DNA from: Planctomycetota bacterium
GTDB lineage: Bacteria > Planctomycetota > Planctomycetia > Planctomycetales > Planctomycetaceae
DNA length: 64,000 nucleotides
Direction of reading: 5' to 3'
Assembly (NCBI GenBank): GCA_027618475.1
Contig: JAQCEJ010000005.1
Location: 1-64,000 of the forward strand
Positions 51,630-61,077 of the stretch are shown here, one piece after another (positions within the stretch are counted from its first letter, which is position 1; the number at the start of each line of letters is the position of its first letter). Below the pieces are notes generated by a model. It worked only from the letters and a program-made list of their open reading frames with translations, made no database searches and had not been told where the DNA came from. A program made the position numbers and the translations under genes.

Positions 51630-53300
51630 ATGATTGCAACTCGATATAACAACCCTGCCATTAAACAACTGGCCGACCAACAGGTCCGCTACGCTCCCAC
51701 CGATGTCCGCCTTCAACAAGTCGACCGGGCCGAACGACTTCTCGCGGAAATCGATCCCGAACAGGAATACCGCTATCCCGATCTCTGCGAACGGATCATC
51801 ACCTATCGCGGCGAGATGTACCCCGACCTGGTACTGAATGGTGAAGAAGCCTGCCACGACTTGCGCTGCTTCATCGAAGATCTTTCGGACAGCGTCAACA
51901 TGCGCGTGGAGAATTCGCACGAACAGGTGCTGACCGTTGAAGACGTCAGCAAACGTTTTAACGTCTCGACGAAAACGGTCGATCGCTGGAGAAACAAAGG
52001 GCTCGTCAGTCGACGGTTTGTCTTCGGCAACCGTAAACGGATCGGCTTCTTGCGGTCTTCGGTCGACCGCTTCGTGAAGTCGCATACCGATGAGGTCGAA
52101 CGAGGCCGAAAGTTTTCTCAACTGACCGACGACGAACGCGAACGGATTATCGCGTCCGCACGCCGGTTGGCTCAGTATGGTGAATCTCCGGCCGATGTCA
52201 GCCGTACGCTGGCGCAGCAGTTCGGACGATCACCTGAAACGATTCGTTATACGCTCAAGAATTTCGATCAGGATCATCCGGAGATCGCGGTCTTCCCGAA
52301 TGCATCATCACCGCTGAGAGAGACTCAGAAGAAAGATCTGTTCCGTGCGTTTCGGCGCGGAGTATCGGTGAAGCGACTGGCTCAGCAATACGGTCGAACA
52401 CGAGCGAGCGTCTATCGCATCGTGACCGAATTGCGAGCGCAGCGCATCATGGATCAGCAGATCGACTACATGGACAACGAGGTTTTCCAGCACCCCAAGG
52501 GGGACGACCTGATTCTGGGACCGGCGCCCGAAGGGGATCGAAAGTCGGCCAAGACGAAAGCTCCTCCGGGGCTGCCTCCGTACCTGGCCAGCTTGTATGC
52601 CATCCCGCTGCTGACGCGCGAGGAAGAAGCCTACTACTTCCGCAAAATGAACTATCTGAAGTACAAAGCGTCGGAATTGCGAAAGACGCTCGATCCTCTC
52701 CGTCCCAAGTCGACGATTCTCGATCAGATCGAATCGCTGGTCAACCAGAGTCTGCAGGTCAAGAATTTTCTGATCCGCAGCAACCTGCGACTGGTGGTCT
52801 CGATCGCCAAGAAGCACGTCAACGCCAACGCGAATTTCTTCGAAATGGTGAGCGATGGCAATATGTCGCTGATTCGCGCTATCGAGAAATTCGATTTCAG
52901 CAGAGGGTTCAAGTTCTCGACGTATGCGAGTTGGGCGATCATGAAGAACTTCGCCCGCTCGATCCCGGCGGAACATACGATTCTCGATCGTTACCGCACG
53001 GGGAACGAAGATGTCTTCCAGCAGTCTCGCGATAATCGGGGAAATCAGTTTCAGGAAGAGATGGTCAACAAGAAGCAGCACCAGCTCATCATGAACATCC
53101 TCGATCAACTCGATACGCGGGAAAAAGAAATCATCATGTACCGCTACGGGCTGAATCAGAACGGCGAGGCGCATACGCTCGAACAGGTCGGCCATCGACT
53201 CGGTGTGACCAAAGAACGCATCCGCCAGCTGGAATCGCGGGCTCTCAAAAAGCTCCGCAAAATCGCCCTTGACGAACACCTGGATATCCCAGGTTTGTAA
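51630..53300 (+). CDS. Sigma-70 family factor with additional N-terminal helix-turn-helix domains
   Basis: 556 residues. The start has AAGGAGGG upstream. Before the sigma core lie three DNA-binding-like modules: a MerR/excisionase-type HTH (LTVEDVSKRFNVSTKTVDRW, about 100-120, then RRFVFGNRKRIGFLRSSVDRF), a second HTH (ESPADVSRTLAQQFGRSPETIRYTL, about 186-210) and a third (SVKRLAQQYGRTRASVYRIV, about 246-265). The sigma core follows: region 1.2 (PPYLASLYAIPLLTREEE, about 315-332), region 2 (NLRLVVSIAKKH to KFSTYASWAIMKNF, about 390-445) with the GNMSLIRAIEKFDF core-binding helix, and region 4 (LDTREKEIIMYRYGL, LEQVGHRLGVTKERIRQLESRALKKL, about 493-545). Region 3 is short. It is a group 2/3 factor with unusual extra DNA-binding parts. 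Confidence 0.92.
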   Translation: MIATRYNNPAIKQLADQQVRYAPTDVRLQQVDRAERLLAEIDPEQEYRYPDLCERIITYRGEMYPDLVLNGEEACHDLRCFIEDLSDSVNMRVENSHEQVLTVEDVSKRFNVSTKTVDRWRNKGLVSRRFVFGNRKRIGFLRSSVDRFVKSHTDEVERGRKFSQLTDDERERIIASARRLAQYGESPADVSRTLAQQFGRSPETIRYTLKNFDQDHPEIAVFPNASSPLRETQKKDLFRAFRRGVSVKRLAQQYGRTRASVYRIVTELRAQRIMDQQIDYMDNEVFQHPKGDDLILGPAPEGDRKSAKTKAPPGLPPYLASLYAIPLLTREEEAYYFRKMNYLKYKASELRKTLDPLRPKSTILDQIESLVNQSLQVKNFLIRSNLRLVVSIAKKHVNANANFFEMVSDGNMSLIRAIEKFDFSRGFKFSTYASWAIMKNFARSIPAEHTILDRYRTGNEDVFQQSRDNRGNQFQEEMVNKKQHQLIMNILDQLDTREKEIIMYRYGLNQNGEAHTLEQVGHRLGVTKERIRQLESRALKKLRKIALDEHLDIPGL

Positions 53301-53347
53301 GAGCGATTCGGAAAATAAATCGGTACGCAACCTTGTGACGGAGCACA

Positions 53348-53399
53348 CGAAGCGAGGCCTGCCTGGTCAATGATGTGATTGGGCAGGTCTTCGTTTTTT
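53348..53399 (+). terminator. Intrinsic terminator after the sigma factor gene
   Basis: CGAAG and CCTGCC (53348-53363) pair with GGCAGG and CTTCG (53382-53393) around an 18-base loop, followed by six T (53394-53399). It lies 48 bases after the stop and before the convergent serA gene. Confidence 0.65.
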
Positions 53400-53435
53400 A
53401 GTCTCGATCGAGGCTCATTCAAAGCTTTTCGGACC

Positions 53436-55076
53436 TCACCCCGAAACCAGCCACGGCAGCGGCGCTCCCGCCTCCGGCAGCCGTACCACTTCCACGCGCG
53501 TTACCTCGGGATGCTTTGACACCTCGGCAAGGGCTTCCGCCGATGGGTCGTTGTCGAGATTCAGCACGGCGACGGCGTCTCCTCCCATCACGTTTTTCTC
53601 GCGGCCGAGCGCCATGTGGGCAATGTTCACCTGATGTTTTCCAAAAATTGTGCCGATGAAACCGATCAACCCGGGCACGTCGCGGTGACGGTAAATCAAC
53701 AGCAAACCGTCGAGATAGGCGTCGAGCTGAAATTCACCGAGGCGGACGAGTCGCAGGTATTCCTGTCCGAACGTCGTTCCCGCCGCCGAAAGTTCGCCGG
53801 AATTCGTCACAATCGTCGCCTGCACCAGCGTCGAGAAATGTCCGACTTCTGTCGACGACGATTCGGTAATCTCGATCCCCCGTTCGTGAGCCATCATCTC
53901 GGCGTTGACGATGTTGACTCCCTCATCGAACGCCGAGCACATCAACCCGGCAGCGAAACTCGCCGTGATGAGTTTCGTCTGCTTCGAAGCCGCTTCCCCT
54001 TTATATTGCAGATGAGCCGACTTCACACCCCCCGATTTGTTGAGCTGCGAGAGCAACAGGCCAAGCCGATAGCCGACGTCGAGGTACATGCGAATGCCTT
54101 CCATCTCCTTCGCGGTGATGGGGACCATGTTGACAGCGTGACGGACTTCATTTCGCAGCAGAAAACCGGTGAGAATCTCAGCCGCTTCGACGGCGACGAG
54201 TTCCTGCGCTTCGTCGGTCGAGGCCCCCAGGTGTGGCGTCGCCAGAACATGCGGATGCGTCACCAGTCGGCTCTCTCCCGGTGGCTCGTTGACATACACA
54301 TCGAGCGCCGCCCCGGCGACGTGCCCCGATTCGAGTGCATCGGCAAGAGCCTCTTCGTCGACGATTCCACCGCGGGCACAATTGATGATGCGCACTCCCG
54401 GTTTCATCTTCGCGAGGCGTTCGGCGTTGATCAGTCCGCGTGTTTCATCCGAAAGCGGCGTATGGACAGTCAGAACATCGCACAAAGGAATCAAATCGTC
54501 GATGTCGCGATACAGTTCGATTCCCTGTTCAGCGGCACGCTCTGTCGAAAGAAACGGGTCGTAGCCGACGATTCGCATTTCCAGTCCGCGTGCTCGACGC
54601 GCCACCGCTTGACCGATGCGACCGAGGCCGACTACGGCGAGCGTCTTCCCCGCGAGTTGCGTTCCTGTGTATTTTTTGCGGTCCCATTTTCCCGCTTTCA
54701 TGCTGGCCGCGGCGGGGCCGATATTCCGCGACAAAGCCATCAGCATGGCGATGGTATGCTCCGCCGTGCTGGTGGTATTGCCGGCGGGGGTGTTCATGAC
54801 AACGATCCCCTCGCGGGTCGCGCTCGGCAAATCGATGTTGTCGACACCGACTCCGGCCCGTACGATCGCCTTCAGCCGTTTTTGTCCCTCAAGCAATGCG
54901 GGCGTTAATGTGGTCCCCGAGCGGATGATAATTGCATCAGCGGTCTGCATTGCCTCGCGGACCTGCTCGGGGGACAATCCCGAGCGCACGTCGACTTCGA
55001 TTTCGGGAGACTTCTGTAAAACCTCTAACCCGGCTTTGGAAAGATTATCGGTGATCAACACGCGATATTTGGACAT
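53436..55076 (-). CDS. serA: D-3-phosphoglycerate dehydrogenase (long form with ACT domain)
   Basis: 546-residue SerA catalysing the first step of serine synthesis. Catalytic domain parts: VRAGVGVDNIDLPSATREGI (about 74-93), NAD site VVGLGRIGQAVARRARG (about 148-164), Arg in INCARGGIVDEEALADAL (about 234-251), Glu in AALDVYVNEPP (about 262-272) and His in VLATPHLGAST (about 282-292). The intervening allosteric-substrate-binding domain (about 330-450) and the C-terminal ACT domain (about 465-530, with GLIGFIGTIFGKHQVNIAHM) make this the long type usually inhibited by serine. No serB or serC is adjacent. The long frame on the opposite strand is its antisense shadow. Confidence 0.95.
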   Translation of the reverse strand: MSKYRVLITDNLSKAGLEVLQKSPEIEVDVRSGLSPEQVREAMQTADAIIIRSGTTLTPALLEGQKRLKAIVRAGVGVDNIDLPSATREGIVVMNTPAGNTTSTAEHTIAMLMALSRNIGPAAASMKAGKWDRKKYTGTQLAGKTLAVVGLGRIGQAVARRARGLEMRIVGYDPFLSTERAAEQGIELYRDIDDLIPLCDVLTVHTPLSDETRGLINAERLAKMKPGVRIINCARGGIVDEEALADALESGHVAGAALDVYVNEPPGESRLVTHPHVLATPHLGASTDEAQELVAVEAAEILTGFLLRNEVRHAVNMVPITAKEMEGIRMYLDVGYRLGLLLSQLNKSGGVKSAHLQYKGEAASKQTKLITASFAAGLMCSAFDEGVNIVNAEMMAHERGIEITESSSTEVGHFSTLVQATIVTNSGELSAAGTTFGQEYLRLVRLGEFQLDAYLDGLLLIYRHRDVPGLIGFIGTIFGKHQVNIAHMALGREKNVMGGDAVAVLNLDNDPSAEALAEVSKHPEVTRVEVVRLPEAGAPLPWLVSG

Positions 55077-55416
55077 GAGCGATTCGACTCCATTCCGTCG
55101 TATTCAATGTGAATTCGTATGATTCGGCCACCGTTAAGCGGCACAGCAGATAGCATAAGAGACCATCGGAAAAAACCAAGTCATTTTACCCGTCGTTCTG
55201 AGGATCGCCTCTTGATTTCTCGAAAGCGGGAAACTTGACAACCCATCAAAATCGACGAATATCAAGAACGAATATTTGAATCTAACCATTCTCCTCAAGG
55301 ATTCCTGCTAAAATCGTGGTGGATTGCATCGATTCGAGTCCCCGTGCGATTCAGACGTCAACAATTCCACGAATGAAATTCACAAGAGAATTGCGAGTGT
55401 TGAAAGGTCCGTTTTT
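55077..55416. other. Intergenic region with candidate promoter
   Basis: 340 bp divergent between serA (minus) and the frameshifted gene (plus). No gene is seen. A perfect TTGACA lies at 55235-55240. Confidence 0.55.
55235..55263 (+). promoter_or_regulatory. Candidate promoter with perfect TTGACA
   Basis: TTGACA at 55235-55240, 17 bases, AATATC at 55258-55263 (a 3 of 6 match), or TATCAA with a 19-base spacer. It points at the gene starting at 55417. Confidence 0.3.
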
Positions 55417-56978
55417 ATGTCAACGTCCCTGAAAGAAATCGTTGAAACTCCTCCAAGCCGGAGTCGCAACATTTCTGATGAACACTCCCCCCGACGCCGC
55501 AGCGCTGTGGGAATCGCCTTGGCCCTGGCATTCGGCGGGATCTGCGCGATGGGATATTTTACCCCCAAGACACTTTTTTCTCTCGCGGGCATCAGTTTCG
55601 TTTTGCTGGCCATGCGACGGCTCTACCGGTGGAAAGTCCGTCGGCGATGGAAAACGCTGGTCGTTTTCAGCCTTATCCCCCTTGCCGTCGCCGCAGCCGG
55701 AGCGAGAACGTATGTTCGATACCATACGGCCGAGGCGATGACGATTCCCGTTCAAGAATTCTCGAACGTTGAGTACCCGGAAGATCCCTCGGGACGGAGT
55801 GTTCATCTGGGAAAGTATCAGGGACGCCGGTTAACGTTGACTCACAAAACCGGCACGCTGTTCGATTTTGATTTTGTACCGCTTGACCCACATGTGGCCC
55901 GAGTCGTGTTTCACGACGTCGATGTCAGCCTGATGACTCCGAACGTGCCCGAATGGACCAAGAGCGATCCTGGCCTGACACGCATCGCCTTAACCGACCG
56001 TCAGTGGAATCGTCATCAGGTGCGATTCGATCCCGCCGCATCGAACATCGAAATCTCTGGCGGCGACGGCTTCGAGAAAGAGAATCTCTACAGCGTCGAA
56101 CTGGCAAAGAATTGTCTCAATGCCGGTTTATGGGAAGTTTTGCTGTTCGTGAAAGAAGGTGACGGCAAGGCGATGTATTACCAGGGGTGGTTTACGTTCC
56201 CACTCGGACATTACAAAACGGTCTTCGAGCAGAACACAGGATTGTCGTATCGCGAGCACTGGTACTACCTCGAACACTGGTTCGATCCCGCAGGAACGAA
56301 AATGCCCCTCGAAAACTTCGCCATGTCATTTCGGAACGAGACGCCCCCGTCACGTTCGATCGCGAAGAAGAAGTCATGGCCTACGGCGAACAGACGCGCA
56401 AACGACGAACGGCAATGGCAAAAAATGTTGTCCGTTGGGACGATTTCTACACCACTGACAACATTCAATTCGCATCGTTTATTCCTCCCGGACGATACAG
56501 TGTGCAACACCCCTGGAATAACCGATACCGCGAGATCGACCAGTTCGACAAAGCGATTTTACGCGAAGTCGAAACTCCTGCCTCCACGCAAACTTTGCAT
56601 GAACTCGAATTGATCTTTCACAGCAGCAGACATCCAGGACTGCGCCGATTTCTCGTCAGTGGATTTGACCTGAAGGAAATTCCGCAACTCCCTGTGAGCG
56701 ACTATCCACAAGGGTTGTACATGCCGATGGGCATTGGAGTTCCCCCGTTTTATCAGTCGTACGTCGATCTGCAAAAAATGCCACCGCACACGAGTCCTTA
56801 CTTCAGCCTGTTACTCGATGAACAGGATGGCTGGGTCGACCATCACCAGTTCGCCATCGACGGCCCGGTGATGCATCGCGACGAAGTCAATCCCGATCTA
56901 TTGCATCTGTACTTATTGTCGTACGAACGACATAGTCTGATTGCCCATTTCGTCATCAATACCGATACCAACGAATAA
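55417..56978 (+). pseudogene. Membrane-anchored protein gene split by a one-base frameshift
   Basis: One gene in two frames. The first part starts at ATG 55417 (AAAGG upstream) and reads three hydrophobic helices (about 37-110) and a beta-rich domain up to NFAMSFRNE near 56340. The reading then loses sense in that frame but continues in the next: VTFDREEEVMAYGEQTRKRR, ASFIPPGRYSVQHPWNNRYR and on to the stop at 56978 (INTDTNE). The change falls in a run of five C at 56344-56348; six C would restore one frame of about 521 residues. This may be a real inactivating deletion, a phase-variable C tract or a sequencing error. I do not recognise the family. Both halves look well conserved in codon use, so loss is recent or apparent. 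Confidence 0.75.
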
Positions 56979-57017
56979 CACGCCATTGTCACCCTCAGCA
57001 CGTTGAGTAATACCAGC

Positions 57018-59612
57018 ATGAGAAACGACCATTTTTTGTGGACTCGGATCATCGGACTATTTCTGGGTGCGATTGTCTGTGCGGCTCACTTGCCAGTTTC
57101 AGTCGCTGCGGCCGATGAGTCTGCTATTCGACTCAACCCTCAGAATACGAAAGTCCCATTTTGTTACCTCGTTGGTGGGAAGCGCTCATGGCCGATTCTT
57201 TCACGCGATCTCGCCGAAGGCGAACACATCACACTGACGGCGAAACGGGGTGATGCCATTCTCGGCACCGGTGATGCCGTCTCATTTGAAGGGCTTACCA
57301 TCTCGGCTTCACCTGTTGGCCGTTTGCAAGTGGAAGAGGCATTCGACGAAGCCGCCGAGGCGTTTGAGTTAATCGTCGAACTTCGAACCACAGACGAACA
57401 CACCGAGCAGACACTGTCGTTGCGGCCGGCCCCTCCCCCCCGGCCGATTTCGTATATCGCCGATCTGGTCGATGATTTCATTCATACATTTTATGACGCG
57501 AATGCGCACGCGTTCCGGACGATCGACAAGGCCGACTTCGATCAATACTTCCGCCGGTTGCAGGCGCATGGTACGCGGCGTCTGATCTGCTGGCATAGTC
57601 CGTTTCCTTATTTTACGCGCCCTGACGATCACGACCCCGCCGACTGGAAACGCTACGTCGGACAGTCGACAGCCATTCTCGAAAGCAGCGAACTCGATAA
57701 AGTCATGCGAGAGCAACCGAATCTCCCCTCGTGGATGTGGATTAATTTCCTGATGCACATTCGCCTCGATCCACACATCGGAGAGATGTTCGCCCAAAGC
57801 GCCGTCGAACACGAGATCGCTCTGACGGCGAGTTTTCGCCCGTTCGAAGCTGCACTCACCAAGTATTACGAAGTCCCTTCGTTCGACACCGACGGTCGAT
57901 TTCTGTGGGGATTTCTGCCATTGGCCATGCCGATCGTTAATTACCAACCCGAAAATGTCTGCTTCGCGCATTACCGCGAAGTGCTGAAACAAATGGGAAA
58001 GGTAGAACTCGGTAAGCTCACAACCATCGAACTCACCGGCTTCACCGAGGGGAATAAACTGCTGAATGCCTACGGGCCGACGGGGGGCTTCGAAATCTAC
58101 GGCTCTCCTTTCGCACCAATCGCCAACGATGCCTTCGTGTTGCAACGCACCGGCGATGACGAGACGTATGCCCTTCGCAAATACAGCGAAGTTCAACCGC
58201 AAGCCGAGTCGCATTGGCTGAAGCTCGACGGCTTTCAACTGGTACAAGAAGAGGGGAAGGATGCAAAACTTGTCGGCATCAACCTACCGCACGAATTGCG
58301 GTTTGTGATTCTCAAGCACAAACAGAATGTCGATATTCCCGTCGAACTTGACAAAGAAGAACCGCTGCGACTTCGTTCTGCCGCCGGAAATCTTCTGCAC
58401 CGCGAAACGATCTATTGGATCTTCGACGAGAACACCCCCGAGGGATTGAACAGCCGGATCGTCGGCATCGAGGCCAAAGGGGAATATCGAACGGCCTTTC
58501 AGGCGAGCGTCAATTCGCTTCAGCACCTGTTCGACCAACCGCAGAGAATTCCGCTCACCTCCGATCGAGGCATCGTCATCGATCGCGGCAGTTTGTGGAA
58601 CGTCGAAATGATCGACTTCCAGCGCCCCGCCGCGCGAACGATGGCGATCGCTCAAATGAAAGCGTTGTTCGCTCTCCAGGGGACGCCCGATCCATTCGCA
58701 TCTGAAGAAGGAGTCACACCACAGCCGGCGTTCGACGAACTCTTCGTCAACACCCGCTCGCATGTCGATCTCGCGCCGACCTACGCCGACGGCGAAGATG
58801 GCATCAAGACACTCGCATATTACTACAAAAACCGCCGTTTCTACCGGCATCACCTCGGACTCGACAAAGCGTATGCCCCGATCTCCGCAGCGAACGATTC
58901 CCGTCTGATCGCGGCGATCGAGACGTCCGAAGGAATCAAAAACATCACCGCCTGGCAGACCGACGAATGGCGCGACTCATGCCAGTCGCTCGATTCGCCG
59001 TTCGTCTGGCGATTGGGAAGAAATCTCGCCGTTGCCGACGGTGTCACGCAACTGCTGCACGATTTCGACAACACGTTTTCCGGCATGCGCATTCGTGCGG
59101 TCATCCCGCCACGCGAAGCGGCGATCGAACGAATTACGACGGCGTTAGACGAAATGCCCGTCGAGCGCGGCGAAGGAACATACGGCCGCGACTATTATCA
59201 TCGCCTCTGGTGCTCGAACAATCACATCCCCACGATTGGCGAAGGAATGGCAATGGTCGACCTGACGGGAACCGACATTGAACCGGTCTTTCTCGGTTCG
59301 GGAGGCTATCAACCCGACATGACGCCGTTCGCGATGTTCGTCGACGAACAGATCGACGACATAAGCGAGAACCGCGGTTCAGATTATCGCGGCCCGCGCA
59401 GTTATTTTCTCGAAGCCCAGTTCACCCTCCGCGCCGCCGATAGAGAAGAAGCCCGTCGGCACCGCGAGCGAATGATCTGCCATCTACTGAGTCATTCGCA
59501 GGATATCCGCGAAGTTCTGCTCTACGAAGCAACCGATTGGCTGCACACCCTCCCGCTCAATGATCCCGATTATTGCAGCCACGCCTTCACCGCGACATGC
59601 GGCGACGAATAA
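57018..59612 (+). CDS. Secreted protein of unknown function, TIM-barrel-like
   Basis: 864 residues from ATG 57018. Signal peptide (IIGLFLGAIVCAAHLPVSVAA, about 9-29). An N-terminal beta domain of about 110 residues is followed by text typical of barrel enzymes: ISYIADLVDDFIHTFYDAN, RLQAHGTRRLICWHSPFPYF, PSWMWINFLMHIRLDPHIGE and FRPFEAALTKYYEVPSFDTD (about 140-300), and a long C-terminal part with many aromatic and acidic residues. Only a few Cys are present. It resembles planctomycete putative glycosidases but I cannot name catalytic residues. It follows the frameshifted gene by about 40 bp on the same strand and may share its transcript. Confidence 0.65.
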   Translation: MRNDHFLWTRIIGLFLGAIVCAAHLPVSVAAADESAIRLNPQNTKVPFCYLVGGKRSWPILSRDLAEGEHITLTAKRGDAILGTGDAVSFEGLTISASPVGRLQVEEAFDEAAEAFELIVELRTTDEHTEQTLSLRPAPPPRPISYIADLVDDFIHTFYDANAHAFRTIDKADFDQYFRRLQAHGTRRLICWHSPFPYFTRPDDHDPADWKRYVGQSTAILESSELDKVMREQPNLPSWMWINFLMHIRLDPHIGEMFAQSAVEHEIALTASFRPFEAALTKYYEVPSFDTDGRFLWGFLPLAMPIVNYQPENVCFAHYREVLKQMGKVELGKLTTIELTGFTEGNKLLNAYGPTGGFEIYGSPFAPIANDAFVLQRTGDDETYALRKYSEVQPQAESHWLKLDGFQLVQEEGKDAKLVGINLPHELRFVILKHKQNVDIPVELDKEEPLRLRSAAGNLLHRETIYWIFDENTPEGLNSRIVGIEAKGEYRTAFQASVNSLQHLFDQPQRIPLTSDRGIVIDRGSLWNVEMIDFQRPAARTMAIAQMKALFALQGTPDPFASEEGVTPQPAFDELFVNTRSHVDLAPTYADGEDGIKTLAYYYKNRRFYRHHLGLDKAYAPISAANDSRLIAAIETSEGIKNITAWQTDEWRDSCQSLDSPFVWRLGRNLAVADGVTQLLHDFDNTFSGMRIRAVIPPREAAIERITTALDEMPVERGEGTYGRDYYHRLWCSNNHIPTIGEGMAMVDLTGTDIEPVFLGSGGYQPDMTPFAMFVDEQIDDISENRGSDYRGPRSYFLEAQFTLRAADREEARRHRERMICHLLSHSQDIREVLLYEATDWLHTLPLNDPDYCSHAFTATCGDE

Positions 59613-59627
59613 TCGCCGTGAAGCATT

Positions 59628-59736
59628 CCAGGGGCTTCGCTCCAGGCTATAGAACTGCTGGCCCTTTGGCCCGGAAGACGTTGACGCTTGATAGCAGCGG
59701 GAACTCCGGTTGGCGAGCAACTGGGGCTACCCTGCT
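59628..59736. repeat. Composite direct repeat, left copy (flanks toxin-antitoxin locus)
   Basis: CCAGGGGCTTCGCT, then GAACTGCTGGCCCTTTGGCC, GGAAGACGTTGACGCTTGAT and a REP-like palindrome ending CTACCCTGCT. The right copy at 60380-60491 has the same parts in the same order and orientation, with a few changes and an insertion near the start. Confidence 0.8.
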
Positions 59737-60054
59737 ACGGATACGGCAACCGCTTCAAACCTTTGATATACTTGTAATGCTTCTGGTTTTTCGTGATGAG
59801 CGGCCAATCCTGTACGATGGCTGTTGCTGCAATCAGGCTATCGGCGATCAGCAGACCGTGACTGAGACGATAACGGCGTAAGAGATCGACGCCCTTATCC
59901 GAAATGGCAGCGTCCAGATTAACAACCTGAAATTTCTTTAGAAACGTTTCAAGAATTTTCAGTTCCGCATTATTTTGGCAGCCGACGATCAACTCCATTT
60001 GCGTAACGACGCTGATCGCTAAAGCTGAGTCAGCCTCAATGTCGGTTTCACCAT
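59735..60054 (-). pseudogene. Truncated VapC-like PIN toxin gene
   Basis: PIN-domain ribonuclease toxin remnant. The ATG at 60054 overlaps the antitoxin stop (TGATG) as in intact vapBC pairs, but after MVKPT the frame runs to a stop within 12 codons. In the next frame the rest of a VapC is well preserved: ALAISVVTQMELIVGC, LRRYRLSHGLLIADSLIAATAI and the typical ending LITKNQKHYKYIKGLKRLPYP (split here). The missing piece is the first strand with the catalytic Asp (usual text VDTNVLID), about 60-70 bases. The toxin is therefore inactive by internal deletion. An upstream frame (from 60163) overlaps the antitoxin and is not real. Confidence 0.75.
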
Positions 60055-60287
60055 CAGTTCGACCACTCGTCTTTGCGCATGTCCCGCACCCAGTCAGTGC
60101 TCGCCGCCAGATCTTCGCGGTCGCGCCACATACCGATAAATTCTTCATGTTGCAGATTCTCATCGGCTCTGACCGCCGATTTTTTCGGCAGATGCTTCTG
60201 CTTCAAGAAGGCGATGAAATCGGCGACTTCGCGCTGTGCAGCGGATGGTAAAGAGAGAAACTCATCCAATAATTCTTGTTGCGTCAT
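60054..60287 (-). CDS. Antitoxin of a VapBC-type locus (DUF2281-like)
   Basis: 77 residues, ATG 60287 with AAGGAGG eight bases upstream. It begins TQQELLDEFLSLPSAAQREV and VADFIAFLKQKHL, an amphipathic helix pair, and ends EEFIGMWRDREDLAASTDWV and RDMRKDEW, text that matches DUF2281-type antitoxins paired with PIN toxins. It would bind its toxin through the C-terminus; there is no obvious AbrB-type DNA-binding N-terminus. The toxin following it has lost its first catalytic strand, so the antitoxin is now an orphan. The whole locus lies between two copies of a composite direct repeat. Confidence 0.85.
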   Translation of the reverse strand: MTQQELLDEFLSLPSAAQREVADFIAFLKQKHLPKKSAVRADENLQHEEFIGMWRDREDLAASTDWVRDMRKDEWSN

Positions 60288-60379
60288 GGTCGTTGCCTCC
60301 TTCGCTATTCTAATTCGTGAGGTCGCAAAAAGGACAGCACAATTTGTAATTCTTCGACCCAGGCGCTGGGGACCGTGTT

Positions 60380-60491
60380 CCAGGGGCTTCGCTGCGCTTC
60401 GCCCCTGGCTAGATGAACTGCTGACCCTTCGGGCCGGAAGACGTTGACGCTTGATGGTAGCGGGTAGCTCCGGTTGCTCGCCAACCGGAGC
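60380..60491. repeat. Composite direct repeat, right copy
   Basis: Includes the hairpin AGGGGCTTCGCTGCGCTTCGCCCCT-like stem (60382-60406), GAACTGCTGACCCTTCGGGC, GGAAGACGTTGACGCTTGAT and the REP palindrome GCTCCGGTTG-CTCGC-CAACCGGAGC (about 60467-60491). It also abuts the 3' side of the transposase gene. Confidence 0.8.
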
Positions 60492-60515
60492 CGCGAAGCG
60501 GCAAGAGGCATCGTC

Positions 60516-61028
60516 TCATTCAACCCATTCGATCGGCACGCCGACCGATGTTTTGTTATCGTACCATCGCGCTGAACTCCACCTCCAATCCACGGCACGT
60601 TCCACCAGCCCGGCTCGTTCGGGATTCTGGTGCATGTAATTCAACTTTTCTTCCAATTTGGGGCGACCATAAATCTCGAAGGCATGATACTTCGGCTGCC
60701 AGAACTGTTCACCTTCTCCGAATTCGCGAACGTAGTTCGGTACCGACTCGCGATACCACTGCCGGATGGAGAAACTGCTCATCCTCTTCCACCCGTGCAT
60801 GAATGTCGATAACCGCCCAGGCTCAGGCAACCAGATAATCCCATGCACATGATCGGGCATAATGACAAAACCGACGCACTTCGCGCGAAACAATTCCAGT
60901 TGGGAATTCAGCACGCCAAGACAGATGCGCTTGGGGTGATCAAGGTCGAGCAACCGCCGCCGGCGGTAAACATTGAATGTGACGAAATGAGCGTAGAGAG
61001 CGTCATCGATGATTCGTCGTTTTGCCAT
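60516..61028 (-). CDS. RAYT-type Y1 transposase (REP-associated tyrosine transposase)
   Basis: 170 residues of the TnpA(REP)/RAYT group, single-copy Y1 HUH enzymes thought to move or multiply REP palindromes. The HUH motif is PDHVHGIIWL (about 58-67). The catalytic tyrosine region is EEKLNYMHQNPERAGLV (about 127-143; Tyr in NYMHQNP), and the C-terminus WRWSSARWYD is typical of the family. The N-terminus (HFVTFNVYRRRRLLD) also matches. REP-like palindromes with a fixed tail lie directly on both sides: 60457-60495 downstream and 61078-61125 and 61146-61199 upstream. The gene looks intact. A Tnp_Y1 domain protein without a second IS gene agrees with a domesticated REPtron. Confidence 0.92.
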   Translation of the reverse strand: MAKRRIIDDALYAHFVTFNVYRRRRLLDLDHPKRICLGVLNSQLELFRAKCVGFVIMPDHVHGIIWLPEPGRLSTFMHGWKRMSSFSIRQWYRESVPNYVREFGEGEQFWQPKYHAFEIYGRPKLEEKLNYMHQNPERAGLVERAVDWRWSSARWYDNKTSVGVPIEWVE

Positions 61029-61077
61029 AGACCGGCCCGAACGTGATTTTAATCATGGAGGAGTCATTGCATCAACT

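Noticed and set aside
53616-54908. 430-codon open frame on the plus strand
   Set aside because: It is antisense to serA, whose protein is fully recognisable; high GC makes long shadow frames.
60054-60163. N-terminal extension of the PIN toxin frame into the antitoxin
   Set aside because: It overlaps the antitoxin in another frame and does not supply the missing PIN strand; the original toxin start is at 60054.
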